Assembly (NCBI GenBank): GCA_905215345.1
Contig: CAJMPR010000009.1
Location: 69,569 to 133,568 of the forward strand
DNA: 64,000 nucleotides
Source of the DNA: an uncultured bacterium
GTDB taxonomy: Bacteria; Bacteroidota; Bacteroidia; Bacteroidales; Bacteroidaceae
Direction of reading: 5' to 3'
In this document: piece by piece, positions 61,065-64,000 of the stretch
Numbering within the stretch: position 1 is the first letter of the stretch
How the letters are laid out: each line of letters opens with the position of its first letter
The notes under the pieces: model-generated
What the model saw: the letters and a program-made list of their open reading frames with translations, nothing else
Databases searched by the model: none
What the model was told of the DNA's origin: nothing
Made by a program: the position numbers and the translations under genes

Positions 61065-62423
61065 TTAAAATTCCACATCGTAATCTCCACTCCAATCCGT
61101 GTTGATGGTTACCCCGCTACCCAATTCCGCAGTCAGGAAGTCACCGCTCACGGTGGTGAGTTGTCCCGCCCGGTATTCTATCTTCACACCTTTCACACCG
61201 CTCACGGTCTTGCCCGTGGTGTCTTTGAAGAGGATGGTGACGGTAACGGACGACTGCGTGCCGTTCACCAGAATGTAATCCTTGCCTATGGTGGCTTTGC
61301 TTTCTTCCTGCTCGCTCAATGCGGAGTTGTAGCTGTAGCCTGTGTCCGAATCGGCAGGCTTGTTCAGCGAAATGCTGTATGCGTTGGGCAAGAAGCCCTC
61401 GTAGCCGATGAATATCTGTAAATCCTCCAAGGCGGGATAGCCTTTCTGCACCCTTATCTGCTCATACTTCTGCACATCGGTCGCCACAAGGCGGTATTTT
61501 GCCACAGGACGGTGCATCTCGATGTCTTCGACGCTGTTCGTGTTGCCCATAGTGAAAGTCACAGCCTTGCTGAAAGCATCACGGGTGTCGCTGTTGGCGG
61601 TGTAATCGGCTTTCGGACGTATGCGGATGATGTCCCCGCCGGTGGTGACATAGTGGTTGTCGGTCATGGCATCGGCGGTGTAATCCCCCCAGATACGCAG
61701 GTCGTACTCGGCGGGAGACAACTGCAACTTGGTGGTATAGACACCTTCGGTAGCGGTAGGAGCCGGAAATACCTGTTTGCGGAGTACCAACTCTTTTTCC
61801 CCCTTCTTGTACACTTCAATAATGGTACGCAGACGTACTTCATCGCCCGTTACACGGGATTCGGCGGAAACAAAGTCCGGCAGTCGGGGCGAGGGGAACG
61901 TAAGGTTCAACGTAACGGTGGGGAGTCCTACCGCTTCACTACCTTTTTTTGCGTCAATCATAATTTGGGCAATGCCTTCTTTTACCTCATAGTGCACCAT
62001 TCCGGTGGCAAGGTCGGGGTATCTGCCGTCATCGAGCGACTGCACCCATTGGCAGAAATCGGAGAAGGAGATTTGCGGCAATTCCTCCGCACGACTGACG
62101 GCCGGTAAAAGTGATTCTTCGGTATTCAGCACGGCGAAGATGGTGTAGTAGCCTGACTCCATGAGCATACGGTCGAGCGCCAGCGATTGCATGGTAGGAT
62201 AATAAGTATGCTTAGAGAGCATTTCCGAAGCATCGAAGAAATAAAGATGCACGTCTTTGAGCGATGTTCCCGCTATCTCACCGGTATTGATGCCGATGGT
62301 GATTGAGGAGCCGTCTTTGGGCATCTCCTCCGGTATCTCGTGCAGTGTTTTGTCACACGAGGTCAGTATGAAGGCTGCCATGCAAGCCAGCCAAAGCATA
62401 TGTTGTTTGATTGTCTGTATCAT
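61065..62423 (-). CDS. FimB/Mfa2 family fimbrial anchor-like lipoprotein
   Basis: This 452-residue lipoprotein has a signal peptide with the lipobox FILTSC (Cys near 23). The body matches the FimB/Mfa2 layout: an N-terminal beta-sandwich with DVHLYFFDASEMLSKHTYYP and YYTIFAVLNTEESLLP, a second sandwich with YDLRIWGDYTADAMTDNHYV and the closing strand GVTINTDWSGDYDVEF. In characterised systems such proteins anchor the pilus and limit its length. It lies six bases after the OmpA-type gene and 12 bases before the first GLUG paralogue. Confidence 0.84.
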   Translation of the reverse strand: MIQTIKQHMLWLACMAAFILTSCDKTLHEIPEEMPKDGSSITIGINTGEIAGTSLKDVHLYFFDASEMLSKHTYYPTMQSLALDRMLMESGYYTIFAVLNTEESLLPAVSRAEELPQISFSDFCQWVQSLDDGRYPDLATGMVHYEVKEGIAQIMIDAKKGSEAVGLPTVTLNLTFPSPRLPDFVSAESRVTGDEVRLRTIIEVYKKGEKELVLRKQVFPAPTATEGVYTTKLQLSPAEYDLRIWGDYTADAMTDNHYVTTGGDIIRIRPKADYTANSDTRDAFSKAVTFTMGNTNSVEDIEMHRPVAKYRLVATDVQKYEQIRVQKGYPALEDLQIFIGYEGFLPNAYSISLNKPADSDTGYSYNSALSEQEESKATIGKDYILVNGTQSSVTVTILFKDTTGKTVSGVKGVKIEYRAGQLTTVSGDFLTAELGSGVTINTDWSGDYDVEF

Positions 62424-62429
62424 AGGTTC

Positions 62430-63629
62430 TTATTTTTCTGTAATGATTAGTTTGACTTCCACACGGCGGGCCTTATCTCTGCTCACCGCAGCACTATCCA
62501 CACCGTTGCCTTTGATAGTGATGCGGTCTGCGGCTACACCGTTTTTCATCAGGTAGCGTTTCACCGTTTCGGCACGGCGGGATGAGGTGATTTCGTTTTG
62601 CACTTTGCCTCCGCTTTTATCTGCCCAGCCCACGATGGAAATCGCTGCATCGGGATATTCTGTCACCGCTTCGAGAATCCGGCCTGCGGCTTTGTACTGG
62701 CTGCGCTCAATATACTTGGAGCGTCCGTACGAGAAGTAAAGTACATCCTCGTAAATCACCTTGCCGGTAACTGCCGGTTGGATAGGTGTTGCAGGGATAA
62801 CCTTTTCGGGTTGCTTCGGGGTTGAGTCCGTCCTTGTTTCCTCTTCGACCGGTTGCACGGCAGGGATTACAGGTTGCGCCTCAACTACGGTTGCGGTGCG
62901 TTTGCCTTTTCGTTTACTCAGGGTAAAGGTCACCTTTACACCCGTGTCCCATGTATAATTGGTCTTATGTTCCATTTGCGGCAATCCGTCCATTCCATGA
63001 CCGGTGAGGTAGGTCATTCCTGTATAAAGGCGTACGTTGACATGCTTGGACACTTGATAACCAACGCTGATGTCGCCGCCCATCCCAAAGTGAAAGGACG
63101 AGTTTGTTAAGGCAGTCGTCCCATCGGCTATGTTTTTCACCTTTGCCGAAGACCCCATACTGTATATGGCGGGTGAAAGCATAGCCGACCAGCGGTTGGC
63201 GGGATGGAATAGCTTTAAGAAATCGACATTCAGCCTCAACCCCAGCCCATAGAGACCGGTAGAGGAGTAGACATCCCGGTATTTCCATCCCTGCATCCCT
63301 GCCACGGGAGCGAAGTAACGGTTGCCGTCCGCTCCGAGCCATAAATTCTGGCAGCAGTCGTAGGCTGCCAGACCGAGGTGCGTATACTTGAATTCGGCCT
63401 CTGCCGATAGAAACAAGTTGATGTGGTAGCCGCCCAAGACGCCCAAGCCAAAGCCAATCCAGGTCTTGTCTGCACCGAACGACTTGAATGTTGCACCGCC
63501 CAATGACACGCCGGCATCACCGCCGATATACCATCGCGTCGGCATGTCCGCATTCTTTTGAACCTCCTGCGCTTGCGCCGATGGCAACAGACACAACAAG
63601 AGAAAAGTAAAAAGAAAAGTTTTCTGCAT
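62430..63629 (-). CDS. OmpA-type protein with N-terminal outer-membrane barrel
   Basis: This 399-residue protein has a signal peptide (MQKTFLFTFLLLCLLPSAQA), an N-terminal eight-strand-type barrel (WYIGGDAGVSLGGATF, LGVLGGYHINLFLSAEAEFKY, FHFGMGGDISVGYQVSKHVN), a Pro/Thr/Glu-rich linker (about 250-295) and a C-terminal OmpA peptidoglycan-binding domain (SIVGWADKSGG, SSRRAETVKRYLMKNGV, GNGVDSAAVSRDKARRVEVKL). It is the first gene of the pilus-like operon and could tie the surface structure to the cell wall. The promoter is about 125 bases upstream. Confidence 0.9.
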   Translation of the reverse strand: MQKTFLFTFLLLCLLPSAQAQEVQKNADMPTRWYIGGDAGVSLGGATFKSFGADKTWIGFGLGVLGGYHINLFLSAEAEFKYTHLGLAAYDCCQNLWLGADGNRYFAPVAGMQGWKYRDVYSSTGLYGLGLRLNVDFLKLFHPANRWSAMLSPAIYSMGSSAKVKNIADGTTALTNSSFHFGMGGDISVGYQVSKHVNVRLYTGMTYLTGHGMDGLPQMEHKTNYTWDTGVKVTFTLSKRKGKRTATVVEAQPVIPAVQPVEEETRTDSTPKQPEKVIPATPIQPAVTGKVIYEDVLYFSYGRSKYIERSQYKAAGRILEAVTEYPDAAISIVGWADKSGGKVQNEITSSRRAETVKRYLMKNGVAADRITIKGNGVDSAAVSRDKARRVEVKLIITEK

Positions 63630-63753
63630 AATTCTATTTTATAGTTTATTTTAATTCCGTTCGAGGAAGCAACACGTCATTCTCTACAAGAAAGGGTTAA
63701 TGAAATTTTCCTCATAAATGTTGGGCAAAATTTAAACAGTTCTGAGTGATGCG

Positions 63754-63761
63754 CAAAAATA
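63754..63761 (-). promoter_or_regulatory. -7 element for the pilus-like operon
   Basis: The minus strand reads TATTTTTG, giving a leader of about 115 bases before the ATG at 63629. The remaining gap to 64000 holds the motif at 63797 and a small hairpin; no gene is visible there. Confidence 0.5.
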
Positions 63762-63796
63762 GTAATTATCAAGATGTGACGCCTAAACTGATAGAA

Positions 63797-63826
63797 GACA
63801 AAAAGTGGACTATGAAATGTCCACTT
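63797..63826. promoter_or_regulatory. GACAAAAAGTGGAC motif with inverted repeat upstream of the pilus-like operon
   Basis: The 14 bases at 63797-63810 are identical to 38164-38177. Here 63803-63810 (AAGTGGAC) also pairs with 63819-63826 (GTCCACTT) around eight bases. The site is about 50-80 bases upstream of the predicted transcript start, which fits an activator site. A terminator of an unseen upstream minus-strand transcript is the alternative, since the minus strand has a T-run beyond the hairpin. Confidence 0.4.
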
Positions 63827-63916
63827 CTAAAAGTTTGTATTACGCTTATTATCAATAGTTAGTATTTTGTTTGTCCCTTTTGCAAGAAACGATTATCCCA
63901 CTAAGAACCTGATTAT

Positions 63917-63942
63917 ATGAATCAGGAGTTAAACTGATTCAT
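63917..63942. other. Nine-base inverted repeat around GAGTTAAA
   Basis: 63917-63925 pairs with 63934-63942. GGAGTTA occurs again at 63968 and 63976, giving a short repeat-rich end of the window. Similar GGAGTTAA-type words occur at 24280-24330 (inverted). No function is evident. Confidence 0.4.
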
Positions 63943-64000
63943 TTCTTTCCCGTTATGAGTTAAATGAGGAGTTAAGGAGTTATCAGCTAAAATTATCACA

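Noticed and set aside
1..64000. Search for insertion sequences, integrases, plasmid or phage modules
   Set aside because: No transposase, integrase, relaxase or capsid-type proteins were seen on either strand; the A1S_2505-type gene alone is not evidence of a prophage.

Overview
The window is a stretch of chromosome from a gut Bacteroides-type organism (order Bacteroidales). Supporting this are: a SusC/SusD pair with a hybrid two-component regulator; promoters of the form TTTG, about 19 bases, then TAnnTTTG; BACON-domain and fimbrillin-like lipoproteins; a tricorn protease homologue; and many lipoproteins with short signal peptides. The species cannot be fixed from the sequence alone. Most of the window is ordinary core genome. 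I see no integrase, transposase, rRNA or CRISPR array.

Layout. 1-6.2 kb (minus): outer-membrane assembly block of uppS, bamA and two ompH/skp-like chaperones, behind a DUF6242-type lipoprotein. 6.3-11.3 kb: ribD on the minus strand diverging from prmC, recX, pyrE, an SRPBCC-fold protein and argH on the plus strand. 11.4-11.7 kb: tRNA-Gly(GCC) and tRNA-Leu(UAA). 11.8-23.3 kb (minus): a compact polysaccharide utilisation locus in transcriptional order HTCS, SusC, SusD, GH2. 23.5-27.5 kb: a flavin-reductase-like/zinc-ribbon fusion, glycerate kinase, tRNA-Pro(GGG), a potassium channel and an acetyltransferase. 27.7-36.8 kb: tricorn-like protease, an AspT/YidE-type transporter, small membrane proteins, a macro-like protein, aroA and an orphan metal ABC permease. 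36.9-41.2 kb: small secreted or lipoprotein genes diverging from a TPR/HTH sensor-regulator, then tsaE and an orphan Imm17-like gene. 41.3-45.9 kb (minus): thioredoxin and dnaE. 46-50 kb: psd, pssA, a small membrane protein and a GH36 alpha-galactosidase. 50.3-54.9 kb: tadA, a small ribbon-helix-helix-like protein, yraN, an MmcQ/YjbR protein, birA, a BACON-domain zinc metalloprotease lipoprotein and a TPR protein. 55-57.4 kb: a MATE transporter, a remnant of a short-chain dehydrogenase and an AraC-type regulator with a CxxC sensor-like domain. 57.5-63.6 kb (minus): a four-gene pilus-like operon of OmpA-type protein, FimB/Mfa2-like protein and two tandem paralogous GLUG-motif lipoproteins.

The most unusual signal is not a gene. 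Several intergenic spaces carry short arrays with a period of 22-23 bp whose units differ between loci. Two of them (24462-24549 and 50140-50205) clearly belong to one family and share an identical unit. A third (30926-30994) folds into a 28-bp perfect hairpin directly after a stop codon. A fourth (11321-11417) consists of five GTTAAC palindromes spaced 23, 22, 23 and 23 bp apart with unrelated spacers. Weaker examples lie in the leaders of tsaE and yraN. A second signal is a 14-base motif shared between the region upstream of the TPR/HTH regulator gene and the promoter region of the pilus-like operon, which could link the two. Functional calls rest on reading the sequence and on family knowledge; no search or folding program was run.
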